A stretch of 64,000 nucleotides of DNA from Heterobilharzia americana. Its lineage: Eukaryota; Platyhelminthes; Trematoda; Strigeidida; Schistosomatidae. The position numbers were made by a program, and so were the translations under genes. Shown piece by piece: positions 1-11,574 of the stretch. A model generated the notes under the pieces. That model saw only the letters and a program-made list of their open reading frames with translations. It had not been told where the DNA came from and searched no databases. Positions within the stretch are counted from its first letter, which is position 1, and every line of letters begins with the position of its first letter. Location: assembly GCA_944470555.2 (NCBI GenBank), contig OX104127.1, forward strand, positions 57,258,140 through 57,322,139, in the 5' to 3' direction.

Positions 1-1365
1 GTGCTGCTAAGTTGGGTTTTATTGGAGTGGGAGGTAATTAGTAAAGAAGAGGATATCTCGTCGTCATCTCTGTCTTTACGTTAACTGACTGTAGCTGAGA
101 TGGAGTTGAGGATGACTACTACCTTCGACTGGGTGACCTTGACCAGGTGTACTCAGCAGATATTGAAGTGTAGACTGGGGACTTGAATGCACATGTGAGG
201 TTTTTATAGGTTGAAAGGAGGAGGGAGGGTGGTTTGGGTATTTAGTGTGTATTAGTCGGTGGCAGATTATTTATTGTGGAAAGTCCTGTAGAGCTTTACA
301 CAGATGAAAACTAGTTTCTAGCCAGTGTATTTTTGCCAGCACAGCTATCTTCATTGTGTGAGATTATTTCTTCCCTGTGTCACTCAAGCCTAGACGTAAA
401 TAGATCATAGCGGAGTTATTTAGTGATGGGGTGAATGTGTTCGAAACCATTGCTCCTATTGGAGCATCTATCTGGACTGTGACCACACTTGAGAATGCGT
501 GAAATTTATCTTGGTTTTTGGTTGTGATGAAAATCGTCATGCGGAACGAGTCGACAGTAGGAAACTGGTTGCACGCAGTATAGTGACTGTATACTAAACG
601 AAGCTATTTGTGTCACTGTCAGAAAGCATAGATGAACACTAGGTGGAGTTACAAGATGCCATGGAAAGGGCAAGTGAAGCTGGTTTTGGCTTTAAAGAAG
701 GGTGTGCTTGCAAACACTGACTATCTGTGAGTACTATAGAACATCGTGGATCGTGAGGCGTATGGGTGCATTCTGGCTAGTGGCGACTTCAATGGTGTAT
801 GTAAGTCTCTTACAAGGCATGTCAAACAATACTTGCCTAAGAACTGAAAGACCTGTTAGTCAGAACGTGCGAGTGAGATGGAATTATTGGCAGATGCACC
901 TGGCAGTAGTCAGAAGGTGTTTCAGTCCATTTGAGCCACGGTCAGGTAGAAGCGTGATATCAGTGGAACGGTCTGTGAAGCCTTTTTAGAAGCCTATTCG
1001 TCAATATTTACTTAGACTATCGATTTCGCCTGTATAAGTTGGTAATTAGATAGAAGATTTGTTGAAGTTGCTTGTAGAACTGTTCGACATGTGCATAATA
1101 CGAAACGTAATGAATTTACTGTTTTTAGTTGTGTAGCCTAAGAATTCATGATGTAGCGTACACTTGTCCGAAGATTGTCGAACAGAAGGCTGTATCGTTT
1201 ATGTATAAAATTGACGATATTTGTACTAATTTTCACATTGTAGAGGTGATTATGGGAAAGGGTGGGTATTTGAGCTAGGAATCTGATTACCGGGATAGTT
1301 GATTCTCGAATTTAGATCCTACAAGCTGAAGTGATTTTAATTCTATTTTGCGTATATGGTTTTAG
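1..1365 (+). other. Unassigned sequence, probably intron of gene P
   Basis: I see no convincing exon or recognisable transposon here. The short open frames are not supported by splice signals or by family motifs. Because the exon at 1366 begins in the middle of a codon, an upstream exon must exist, and this stretch is most simply part of that intron. The + strand is visibly richer in G than in C, a trend that continues to about 11.4 kb. Confidence 0.4.
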
Positions 1366-1535
1366 ACGTGTCGAAGAAGGTGAAAGAGCCTAAATGTAAG
1401 TCTCATTTGCCATCGATTGGTGGTTCGCCTACCCGAGGAGGAGATGTGAATTTCAAGTATCCACGGCCTCCAAGTCGCAGAACTCTTGTCGAGAAGAAAC
1501 CGGTGTCTACTGTGGACAGTAATGGTTCTTCAAGG
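1366..1535 (+). CDS. Gene P, penultimate exon (unrecognised basic protein)
   Basis: The exon lies between a pyrimidine-leaning acceptor ending in TTTTAG (AG at 1364-1365) and a GTGAGC donor at 1536. It enters with one base owed to the upstream exon and leaves in phase 0, which matches the exon at 3280. The 56 complete codons encode a basic, proline- and serine-rich stretch with the patches DVSKKVKEPK and YPRPPSRRTLVEKKP and no stop. Codon use (many G- and C-ending codons) differs from the A/T-rich exons of gene M. No catalytic domain is visible, and the region is probably disordered. An ATG at 1356 would extend the open frame by three codons, but it lies across the splice acceptor, so I do not use it as a start. 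I do not recognise the protein. Confidence 0.6.
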
Positions 1536-3279
1536 GTGAGCTTCAGTTTTGCATTAAATAATATTTTCAGTAGTTTTATGTGGGTTTTACATTGTAAAGA
1601 GTTACAGTGAACATGGTTTTACTATCAACTGGTACACATAAATGCATCGTTTACTGACGTAATGATGACGATTAAAAATCAGGGGAACAGAGGAAGACAG
1701 AGTGGTAAAGGAATTATTAGATGCTTGACGGGTGACGAAGTATGGCAAATGTATGACAATAGTCTAGAAGATAAGATATTTACAAGATACTGGTAAATAA
1801 GCGCCAGTTAGATGATTTTGTGAATGCAGTTATTAGAAAGTTGATTTTCTAGGAGTTAGAATGAAGTTTGTTCAGTGGAATAATTTCAAGATATTGTATT
1901 GTGAGTGAGATCGCTTCGGACTGGTTTTTGCATAGAATGTCTAACCCTTGGATTGAGATCAATCTGGTAGCCGATTGGAGATAGTTATGCAGCATGCAGT
2001 ATGTTATAGAATATGTGAACACAATGAATATGTTTTAGGAGATGCCAAAGCTTTTGTCTATAAAGTACACGTATGAGCTAGGTGACTTCAGTACAGAAAA
2101 AGTTTTCTGAGTAATGCAGAAATGACAAGACGTGGTTCAGTGAAGAAGAGATTTTTCTTTTCGACGAAGTGATTTACTAAGCTGTACATTTGTGGATGTA
2201 TGTTATAGAGTGGGTAGAATGTTGCAGAATTGTTTGTGGTCAGGGGGCAAAATGTATTGAATGATGAAGGAAATTAATTAATACACATTTGTGTTTAGAG
2301 TGGGAAAATAGACAGTGGATTATGAAACTAAGTGTAATTACGTAATACAGGATGAATGTATGGCAAAGTAGGGGACTGAACGAAGGGTTATGAAGATGAA
2401 ATTGCGATTATGTAATACCGGGTAAACCTATGACAGAGTATGAGAATAAACAGGGTATCATGAAAATAAGATTGTAATTAGGTAATGCAGGTTGAATTGA
2501 TACAAAATGAATTGTGGCAGAGAAGGCTTTATGATGGCCATGGCAAAGATAGAGGTTGGACGTAGCTTTATTTTTGCACGCATAACGCTAGTTTGAACTT
2601 GTGGATGGCTAGTGCTTCAGCTATAGACGAATGGCTTGATTTTATTCCCTTCGATTGGTTTGATGGAACCCTGTAGAGAATTTTGAATGAGCTGTCAAGA
2701 TGAGCTAAGTGGCCTGAGTTCACGAGGTGTTCTGTTATCTAACTGAAGATGCATTTTCATTCTCCGGTTGTAAGTCAGGCTGGGTAGTGTTCGCGGACAC
2801 GTTTTACAAGTGGACATTCATGAAGTCGACTTGTATTGTGGTCTGTCAGAAGTGTCACAGTGTAATTGTAAATAGATGGTGAAATACATTTAATATTTAC
2901 ATTGTGGTAGTATTCATTACGGTGTGGCTGAATGGTAGGCATCATTTGTAGAATCAGTGAGTAGATGGAGGCAGTGGACAGTTATCTCTTCCTAGTATAG
3001 GAGTGCTTAGCAGTGTGAATCCATGACACCGCTAGGAATCGAACTGAGAATGTTGAGATCTCGTGACGAACATGTATTGAGACTGAAATAGTTTACATTT
3101 TCTTACTCTATTGTCAATACGCGATATGATGCTACGAACTGTTGTTCACTGGTTCTGCAACTGATACTTGTCGTTGGTGGTGAAATTCCACCATGAGATG
3201 AATAAATCTCTACAAACCTCTTAACTGTTCCTTATCTTTTTGAAGTATAACTATATATTGGCTTATTGATTTCTTATAG
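1536..3279 (+). other. Intron of gene P
   Basis: This 1.7 kb intron joins a GTGAGC donor to an acceptor ending TTCTTATAG at 3279. Apart from one SINE-like remnant near its 3' end, I see nothing recognisable in it. It shows the same excess of G over C as the flanking DNA: at 2281-2340 I count 14 G and 4 C. Confidence 0.55.
2975..3110 (-). mobile_element. SM-alpha-like SINE remnant
   Basis: Read on the minus strand, this holds a pol III B-box-like AGTTCGATTCC, then a short spacer, then a segment resembling the schistosome hammerhead domain (CTGCTAAGCACTCCTATACT followed by AGGAAGAGAT). The catalytic core is altered in both CTGANGA and GAAA, so self-cleavage is not expected. Similar copies occur near 11.0, 18.5, 21.3, 36.5, 37.4, 44.3 and 63.4 kb. 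Confidence 0.5.
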
Positions 3280-3489
3280 TCTAAAAGGAAGTCCAATAAA
3301 CGATCACCGGTTAATAAATCACCGTCAACACCGACTGGTTTTTGGAATCTTGACCTTGAAGCATCGGTATGTAACGATATCAATGGGAAAGAGAATATCA
3401 GTCCAAGTGTAATGAATACAGATGATGCTGAAGCTGCTACAGCCTACCCTTTTCGTCGTCGTCGACCTTTGAGTTTCCCTTCAGTTTAA
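3280..3489 (+). CDS. Gene P, terminal exon with KEN-box-like motif
   Basis: A strong acceptor (TTGATTTCTTATAG) precedes 69 codons and a TAA at 3487-3489. The entry phase of 0 matches the donor phase of the exon at 1366-1535. The peptide starts with a basic run (SKRKSNKRSP) followed by SP/TP sites. It has a central acidic part with the string GKENISPS at residues 37-44 of the exon, and it ends in RRRRPLSFPSV. KEN is the degron read by APC/C-Cdh1 in several mitotic regulators, and SP sites are proline-directed kinase targets. This composition would suit a cell-cycle or chromatin protein, but that is inference, and I cannot name the family. Sororin and shugoshin were considered without a convincing match. 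Confidence 0.75.
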   Translation, partial: SKRKSNKRSPVNKSPSTPTGFWNLDLEASVCNDINGKENISPSVMNTDDAEAATAYPFRRRRPLSFPSV

Positions 3490-3626
3490 ACTGACTGTCT
3501 TATTGAAGTCAATTATGTTTAAGAAAAGAAAAGATTAGCTGTTCATGATTGTTCTTCATATCTACTACCTATTCTATTCACTCACCTCTATTTATTCATG
3601 TAGCTGTAACTTAATTTACAAATAAA
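3490..3626 (+). terminator. Gene P 3' UTR with AATAAA
   Basis: A short A/T-rich tail follows the stop, and a canonical AATAAA lies at 3621-3626, 132 bases downstream. A transposon remnant starts about 70 bp further on. The cleavage site itself cannot be placed. Confidence 0.5.
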
Positions 3627-3694
3627 TTCCTATGTACCGTTTGTTTTTGATAGTCACTTTCATTATGTGTGAAGGAGTTGTATATATGAGAGTG

Positions 3695-4260
3695 AATTTC
3701 ATCATCATCATTATCAACACAGGACCAGGCATTACTGCGTAACGGTCCGAGTTGCCACACCTCATATCAGCACATCAAGTAAAAAGGTAGTGAGGTGAAG
3801 GATGAAGATAAGTGAATGCAGTCAAAAGAAATATAAAGTACGAGAAGAAAGGAAAGAGGAGTGACAAAATGGTGATATTCGGTATAGCGTTGTTAAGATG
3901 AGGATATTGTGTGTGAGGATACATCTGCACCACTGACATCGGTTCTGAGCCATATCACCTAGGGTCTCCAACCACTGGTTCCTCTTGTCCTGCGGACCCA
4001 ACCACCTAGTCTGCATCGTCCTACATAGCTTAAACCAACAGTCAGAGACTTCATACATTGGTGCCTTGTTTTAGTCTGTCCACCTCGGGCCTTTTTCCAG
4101 CCTGGACCCACCTCAGCCAACATTGTGTGAGGAGGCAATCGGTGACTAGGCATACGTAGTACGTGTCCTGATAGTGAATTTATGCTTATAGTGTTTATCA
4201 GTTGATTTATATGTTTCCCCATGAATTTGGTTCTATTGTTTGACAGACAGTACAGTCCTT
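3695..4260 (-). mobile_element. CR1-like non-LTR retrotransposon, 3' end
   Basis: The minus strand translates in pieces to the C-terminal part of a reverse transcriptase ORF seen repeatedly here. Landmarks are LSGHVLRMPSHRLPPHTML, GPGWKKARGGQTKT, MKSLTVGLSYVGRCRLGGW and, in the next frame, KRNQWLETLGDMAQNRCQW. The 3' UTR, with CATCATCATTATCAACA at the low-coordinate end, also matches the copies at 49.0 and 59.5 kb. The copy is 5'-truncated and frameshifted. The CR1-like label rests on RT sequence habits; the clade should be checked. Confidence 0.7.
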
Positions 4261-4380
4261 AGTGACTGGAAATCAAACTCCTTGAACATCTGTAAGTGAT
4301 GCTATTATAGGTGTTCATCATTGTGATGATTATGTCATAGGGACTGCATAATATTATTATCTATTATAGGAGTATTTAAA

Positions 4381-4810
4381 ATCACTGGCATTAGATATCT
4401 GTGAAATGGTGGAATGTATCGACCATTTCACTTACTTAGTAGTGTTGAATCAGTTCGAACAGGTTGATTGGTGACAAAATCTCAGCTTGTTATTTGCCAA
4501 CTTGCGTGACTTTTGGTGTCGGTGACATATGGAACTGCGTGTTAAGAGAGGAGTATACTGTGGTGCAATCCATCCTGTCCTGTTAGGGTGACAAGGTTTT
4601 GATCACACGTGTGTTCGTAAGATTGGTGGGATCAGCATTTGAGTGATGTTGAGATCAGATGAAGGGTAGTAGACAAGATAGACAAGTCGATTGATGAGGT
4701 TGTGAAGCTTATTCGACTGAGAAAGCTTGTACATGTACTGGGGCTAGGGAACTGGCACCTAGTTAGACATGCAATGGTAAGGGAAGATGGATTAGGTTGG
4801 TACGGTGTTC
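4381..4810 (+). mobile_element. Decayed CR1-like RT C-terminal fragment
   Basis: On the plus strand a stop-riddled reading can be followed: VECIDHFTYL, then LLFANLRDFW, then a VYCGA-like block, then DEVVKLHRLR-like sequence near 4700. These parallel the segment that follows the RT core in the copies at 21.7, 49.8 and 58.8 kb. The fragment is very old. It faces away from the 3695-4260 copy, giving a head-to-head pair. Confidence 0.45.
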
Positions 4811-7439
4811 ATGTTGACATTGCTAAGACATGGTAGTAAGGTGTGAAATCGCTGAATGTTGATGTGAGTCGTGCAGGCAGGTAGATGTAGAGTGCCTGTG
4901 GTGGGGTCATGAAGATGACAGGAATGAGTGATTGAAGCCTTCTGGTGACATGGTTGAAAATTAGTCGGAATGGTGGAGATGTATTCACTGGTTGACGTTT
5001 GGTATGTGTATTTGTTGTATATGTGTTTCCGTGGTACACTAGCACCCTGTGAATTTGAACAATGCTTAGTGTGACGGAAAGTGGTTTCGTTATTATCAGT
5101 CTTCGTACTGTTAGATATGTTGGCGTCCAATTGTAGTGTTGATCCAGAGAGTGATTTGGTTACTAACACAATTGATATTATGAACGAGGTAGTAATTTGT
5201 TAGTGTGACAATAAGTTTTCGTTGGATAAGTGTAGATTACTTGTTGAGTTTAGCGAAGTTGACACGTGGAATTCTTTGGAGTGTATACGAGTATAGTTTG
5301 GATTCGGTTTTCATAGTGTAGTGGACTGTTATTCATTTAAATGTAATATGATGATTGGTGTGGGCAGTAGTATCTATGTATTATTGAGAATTACTAAGAG
5401 AGAGTGATTGTTGTCTGCATCATGCACTAATATGATTGGTATGAGAAGAAAGTGGTATAAGTGAAGTCGCATAGTGAAATGAAGTTGGGGAATATCGAGG
5501 TATGTTTACGTGTTTTAGTTGTGGAGTGGAGAGATGATGATGATGATCGACTGGGGTGTTTTGATCAGAAATTATAGTGTGGTGAAATCCAGACCTTCAT
5601 TATCTCTTATTGGTTTGCTTCATGTTTTACTGTTTTGTTTTTTTTGTTAACTGGATACATCATGTTATTTGATCTTTGTACTGTAATTGGTTTGTGACAA
5701 TTTGAACTGAGATTTCAGTATAACAAACCTGTAATTGTTCCATCTACTAATAAGAGTATTTTTATTAGCATAATGTGTCTACTGGCTTATTATGTGGTAG
5801 AGGGAGTGTATATATTGATCAGGTCAGTTGAGCTGTCAACTAGTGTCTACTAAATTAAACTGGGAATTGAAATAGAATCAGTGAGCACATTCACAGTCAT
5901 GAAATAGGCAGTGAAGCACACTTGCTGTTGTAATGACTGTAAGAACTTCAGTAGAGATGGAGAGGTTGTCGAAGCGGTGACTTACTTGTTGAAAGTCAAT
6001 TGGTTAAAGGAATGATCCATAGTTCCAGTGGATAATTAAAGTGATTGACTGATTGCCTAGTATACTAAGAGTGTTATAAAGTACTGTGAAGGAGTTCGAT
6101 ATCAGGTGAGTTATGCAATCAAGTGATCTAGTCATTTGACAAGTTTAGTTAAGATGTATCATAAGTAAATGTTGGCACTCTGTGAATCGGTAAATGTGTA
6201 GGAAGTTTATTCTGTCGTAATGGCGAATGAATGAAACTGTTGATGGAATGGTTGGAAATATTTCTCAGCCTTAATTTAGTATTTTGTTGTTGTTAGATTT
6301 GACAATAATATCTGTATTTAGTGTTCATCAGAATGATGTAAGAAGAAGAAGAAGAAGAAGAAGAATTGTAATATGTGTATTTCAAGGAGTTGGGACAGTC
6401 TAGTGTAAGAGTTCAATGGAGTTGCATGACCATTATATGTCTATTCACAGTCATAATGGGATAGGATGGGGAATAACTAGTAATTTAGAATGGTTGAATA
6501 CAAGCAATCACTTTTCATAATTTGATTACACATTACAGGTTGATTGATTTGTATCTTTGAATAGTAGTTACAACATTGAACTGTATAGTGTTTCCTTTGC
6601 ATAAAATAACGATGGTTTCAGTCTGAATATGGAATGTGATTGATGTCAAGAATCAGTTGTGGGTATATAAAGATGAGACATAGTAGAGAAGTTGATGTAG
6701 GTGGAAGGGTTTACTGAAAAGTGGAGGAGATGAAAGAGAGGGAGAGAGAGAGAGATGTTGACTAATTTAACAGAGATGATTTATTATTCACCTAAAATGA
6801 AAACTTGTTAGATATGGAAGCAATAAATGTTCCTTGAAATAAAGAATTAGTTGAGTTCAACTTAGTACTTGTTAAAGTGATAGGCTATGAGTTAAACGTG
6901 TTGTATAAGAGTTTATGACAGTGTTGGATGTGAAGAAGGTGAACTATCTAGAGTTGTGTGTAGCTGTAGACAGAGAGTGAGAGGGGGAACTCATTGTTTA
7001 ATTCGGATCATTTGTGAACAGCAGTCAGGAGAAGCCTGCAGTGGGTTTGTGAACATTTCATACTGTGTATCATATCCAAACTACTGAGAGTGACAAAGAT
7101 ATTTGTATTACGAAGACACCTCTGTCTAGTTTGATGCTCGAGCGTTTACTTAAATCGTTAAGATGTGCGGAGATAACAGTTTCACAGTCTTATAATGGAG
7201 CATTAGACTGATAGTACATCACGTGGATGACGAACATCTGTAGGTAACCAAATGGAAAACTGCTGACAATTTTCTAAGCTTCATTTATTCCAATTGATAA
7301 ACTGAGCTACAGTTTGGAGTAGGAGATTCGCCATAATGGCTGAGTGATTTGTATTATTATTGCCTGAAGTTTCATTTCGATGTTATCAACTTGGTCATGC
7401 CAGACAGTGGAAAACGTAGGAGAGAGAAACCGGTTGTTT
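4811..7439. other. Gene-poor, C-poor sequence
   Basis: No exon or transposon could be supported here. An open minus-strand frame at 4792-5169 is only a consequence of low C on the plus strand. At 4981-5040 I count 16 G and 7 C. A short (AAG)n run lies at 6343-6364 and a GA run near 6737-6755. Confidence 0.4.
6343..6364 (+). repeat. (AAG)n microsatellite
   Basis: About seven uninterrupted GAA/AAG units lie in A/T-rich sequence. It has no apparent relation to a gene. Confidence 0.85.
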
Positions 7440-7880
7440 GAAGCAGATAGAGGGAATCAACGTTAAACGTCTCCCACACGTACATCAGTTCAAGTTGCCA
7501 CACTGCACATTGGTATACAAGGAGTAAGTATATGAGAAGGACTGATATCAATGTAGATAAAGATGTGTGGGAGGATGTTAGTCAAAATATTCAAACCTTA
7601 TAAGACATGAGAGAGTGAGTAGAGATTCGGTATTCTGATGTATTCTAATTCCATTTCACAAAGAGTCCTCAAGCATTGATTCATATGTTCTCGTGGACCT
7701 CAGACATGTGGTCTACACCAGCATACATGGCTCAGATCGACAGTCAGACATCTGTTAGACCGGTATCACGTCTGGATGTGGTGACTGTGAAGTAATGGAT
7801 GCCGGAGTGTAATTTCATTTGGGATACCATTACTCACTGGGATGCAGCTGACGAGTACCATACAGGATGACACGTTTCTC
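7440..7880 (-). mobile_element. Very decayed CR1-like 3' end
   Basis: The order of short blocks matches the CR1-like 3' end at 3.7 kb, read on the same strand: a TCCCACACGTACATCAGTTC/AAGTTGCCACACTGCAC tail, then a C-rich coding block with TGGACCTCAGACATGTGGTC and ATGGCTCAGATCGACAGTCA. Many substitutions separate them, so this is one of the oldest copies in the window. Confidence 0.4.
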
Positions 7881-9489
7881 CTAGTCCCCACTGCTAACCA
7901 TGACAGAGTAGCATGATTGCGTTTCTTTCACTTCACTTTTGTTGCCTACTTTCAATTTTGATGTGGAAGTTTTTGTTGAATAATTCGTTGGCTAATTGTA
8001 ATATTGGCGAGTGTAACTTTATCCAACGTCATCGTAGAAGCATAACTTGTAGTAATTGTAGGCTGTTGCAGAAGGGTGTTAGTTTAACGGTGACGATGAG
8101 AATGTGGAAGAGAAAAACGTGAGTCGACGACTCAGCAAGCACATAGAGTGTACTTACATGTAATAATAAGTGTTATTCAACAAACGGTTAGTGATGCACG
8201 ACGAAACGATGAAACTGTCTAGGAATTGGAAGAGATTACACAATGATAGTGTGATTGTTTTTATTGGAATGAAATTGACAAGAAAAAGATTTTCGTAGTA
8301 GTGCTAGTGTTTGTTGACTGTGAATTTGAATATGTTTGTCAAGGTTAGGTTGGCATTTAGAAACCATGGATTATCCTCAGATGTTCATATCGTAATGTTA
8401 CGGAGAGCTGAGAGTGATATGTTTGTAGAAGTTGTGTTTGCAACATCGTCACTTTGCTTAGAATAGGAAAACTTGATTTTTTGTGGGAACGTCTAAAGGA
8501 GATAAACGATTCATGGAGTACATCTGTTAACTTTGGTTAACGAATTCATAGGTGCATATCAATGTCTACAGTTAGTCATGATAACAGTCATTACTAACTG
8601 ATTAGTAATGGATTACAGTTGTCTAGAATAAGTATGGAATGAGTTAAAGGATTCGGGACAATCGTTTGACACTGTGTACGATTTCACATTCATTGTTGGG
8701 GTTTTATCACGAGGTTAGAAAAGTGTATCAGTGTTTATTGATATCATGGAAATGAGTATCTTTCAGAAAGTAGAAGCGGTCATTGTATTTAATGTCCATT
8801 TCATACACAGATGAACATTGATACACTGACGAAATCATTGTAGAACCTTGCACAGAAGTACATTGGTTCACGTTCCTACACATGAAAGTAGTACATGAGG
8901 AAAGGGGTGAGGAGAGAATAAGACTGATAACAAAGTGGACAAAGTGTTATGCTTGATAAAATAAACAATTAGGAGATTGAACAACAGACGTATAACGAAG
9001 AGTCATTCTTTTCTTAGGTGATATAATTTTCAAGTTGATTATAAATATTCTATTGACAATAGTAACAGGAAGGGAATATTTCATAGGATAATTTGAATGA
9101 AGTTGAGACTTGATTATATATAGGTCAGCAGATGAGAAAAAGGAGAGAATTACGTCATGTTTGACATAGTAATGAGAAGAAGTAAGGCTTATCTAGACGG
9201 CAGTAATGTTTGGTTACTAAGTTAAATGAATGTGAAGAGAAATCATAATTATAGGAGTGGAGGAGTATAATTTGTGATTAGATGTGAATGGGAAGATTTT
9301 GAAGGTAAAAATGTTCTTATAAGGGTTAGGTCGTGTTCATTGGAACTGTAGTGAGTGACTGGACAAATTTGTTTAGAACATAGAGTTCAGGTTTGAAGAT
9401 GTTACTTGGCATGACTCCTTCAGTTTGTAGAAGTTTTATGCGTAGATGTTTGATGAGATTTACATGAAGTGTATAGATGGCATTGAAGT
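7881..9489. other. No recognisable feature
   Basis: I find no supported exon, RNA gene or transposon in this stretch. The ORF at 7913-8122 lacks splice signals and family resemblance. The G-over-C bias of the plus strand persists. Confidence 0.4.
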
Positions 9490-9815
9490 TGTTTTGTGTA
9501 TATTTACTTGTTGGTTATAATTGGTAAAATGTTGTAAACTAGAGTTGTGAAGTGTCCTGCTTTCTGGTTTGTGGAATCAGGTTGGTATATGTTCGGAAAT
9601 GGGTTTGGCAAGATAGCGGTGATTACAGCCAATATACCTTAGTCCACAGGTGAAGTTGAATTGATAAACATACGTGGAGATGGTCAAGGGAGGTAGCTTA
9701 TGGTTTATGCATAATGGATACATTGGTTGAGTGTATAAAGTTAATGTGAGTTTGACAGTATAGAAGGTGTTGCTTAATGAGTAAGGTAGACGGTTAATTG
9801 ATGTATCCACTGATG
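9490..9815 (-). mobile_element. Penelope-like element, GIY-YIG endonuclease fragment
   Basis: The minus-strand frame at 9577-9810 carries LPYSLSNTFYTVKLTL, then LPPLTISTYVYQFNFTCGL, then RYIGCNHRYLAKPISEHIP. This follows the order of the C-terminal part of Penelope-like ORFs: an LP(F/Y) block, then the S..VYQF.C.C linker, then (R/Y)YIG(R)T.R.L..RI.EH.P of the GIY-YIG nuclease. The invariant arginine after YIG is a cysteine here and no RT core is joined to it, so this is a relic. Confidence 0.6.
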
Positions 9816-10329
9816 TATCTCTGTTGAAGTGTAGTCTTGTTAGGATCTGTAGGAGTTGAATGATTATTTGCCTTTAGTTTTATTGTATGTGGAATGAAAC
9901 GCTGAAGAAACTGGTTTTGAATGAAAAGACTTTAGAGGAAATTTATTTCATCTTGGAAAGTAATATGAGGATTGTCGATAGTGTGTATCCTATGTGACAT
10001 GGAGCGAATTGAATCTGGTTTAGTGCATGGAGGTAGCCAACTATGAAATGTTTGTGCATTCTGTATGGGATTTCTGTGGTTAGGCTTTCGAGTGATCCAT
10101 TATCTTGTCTTTTTGACTGGATATGTATCAAGGGAATCTTTGAATTAAGTTGCTTGTATAATGTGAAGGTGATTGAAGGATGTTAGTTATACAATAGAAA
10201 CAGGATAACTTGTAGTTAATTCGTACTTTTGGAGATGATGAAGTTCTGATGGGTTGATCATTTTACTTAGGTGTGTGTATTGTGTAGTTTCGACATGAAG
10301 ATGTTAAGCAGTGAACATATGTGTGCCAT
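9816..10329. other. No recognisable feature
   Basis: A short minus-strand open frame (9943-10131) shows no clear family motif. It may be an upstream relic of the neighbouring Penelope-like piece, but I cannot support that. Confidence 0.3.
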
Positions 10330-10575
10330 TGTGGCCACTTTTCAGACATGTTGTGATTAGTCATTCGTGAACCACTGATTGCTTTCATCTTGAGTAGCCC
10401 AATCATCCAGTCTATATTGCATCACATGACTGAGATGAACAGTAAGACAGTTCATCGACTAGTGTCGAGGTCTTGTTTTGGTCAAGGTGATGTCACTCCC
10501 AACCTAACCGAACTTGTCCTAGGGTTGAGCGTCGATGTAGGCGGTGGCTTGACATGCACAGTGCATGTCTGAAGC
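10330..10575 (-). mobile_element. Very decayed CR1-like 3' coding remnant
   Basis: A C-rich island in otherwise C-poor DNA (AACCACTGATTGCTTTC, then AGCCCAATCATCCAGTC, then CAGTAAGACAGTTCATCGAC) mirrors the block order of the CR1-like C-terminal coding region at 3960-4090. No reading frame survives. Confidence 0.35.
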
Positions 10576-10989
10576 ACAGATGATATCAGTGTGAAAGTTA
10601 CAAGTATATTGTCTAATTTTGTATGTAAAATTCATATTATCTGCATTCATTATTGTAGAAAGATGATATTGGTCTTCAATACATTCTCCATTTTCATATC
10701 ATAACACTGATGATGAGAAGGTTAATGAAGCTGAGGTGTTAATTATCGACAAGGAGAGAATTTTCGCTTTGGTGGAATGATATGTGGATGGGATATGAGA
10801 TTTTTTTGTTAGTATTAGTGTAGATGAATGAGTTAGTTGTCAGGTCTATGAGTTGATGATGATTATGCAATTGAAGATGATTCGGTATACAATGAAAGTG
10901 AAATAATGAACAACATTACAGAATGAATAGACTTTAATTCAACTGATATTTAACATGGGTTAATCATCATTGACTGATAACGGTTGGAT
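10576..10989. other. No recognisable feature
   Basis: A/T-rich sequence without supported genes or repeats. Confidence 0.3.
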
Positions 10990-11110
10990 AACTACTAAAA
11001 ATGTGATAGCATAGGGCAGCTATCTCGTCCTAATATGAAACTTCTCCGGAGTAGAAATTCACCACTTGGAATTGATATTCAACAGTTGAAATTGATCAAG
11101 CATAGACGAA
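10990..11110 (-). mobile_element. SM-alpha-like SINE, hammerhead-like segment
   Basis: On the minus strand, CTCCGGAGAAGTTTCATATT then AGGACGAGATAGCTGCCC corresponds to the hammerhead half of the SINE. The GAAA core is GAGA here and the CTGANGA core is lost. The tRNA-like half is not clear. Confidence 0.45.
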
Positions 11111-11574
11111 GAGATGTTGTCAACAATATCATCATATATAATGAGAACATTGAATAATATTGATTGAAGTCTGTCCCATCTTTGCTTTCTCATCAAGTGT
11201 TCGACTTTAATGGATGTATGACTGTTGTAACACGTTTCAGATGTGTTGTCAGTTGTGAGGAGTAATGATGTAAAGAACGCGTAAGAGACTGATGTCTAGG
11301 AGTGGAATTACGGTGTCAACTAGATGAGGTACAGGAGAGTGGATTATCAATCTTATTGAGTAGTCCTTCATTAAGGCGGGATTGTATTTGAGTGTAAGAT
11401 TAGCGTAATTGTGCGTGGTATTTAACGGACGCTTCTACATACACTTTGCAATAAAAAGGGACGAAATGAATCGTTTCTCATTTATTTAGTTTATTTATTT
11501 TCTGATGTGACTGACAGAGATACTAATACATTTCAACATCATCAGATTATTCTTACTCTGGTTAGAATTTTACA
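11111..11574. other. No recognisable feature; skew ends here
   Basis: No gene or repeat is supported. The strong G-over-C bias of the plus strand fades at roughly 11.4 kb. Confidence 0.35.

Noticed and set aside
4792..5169. 125-codon minus-strand ORF
   Set aside because: Explained by low C on the plus strand, which removes minus-strand stops; no splice sites, no domain, and it overlaps a CR1-like relic.
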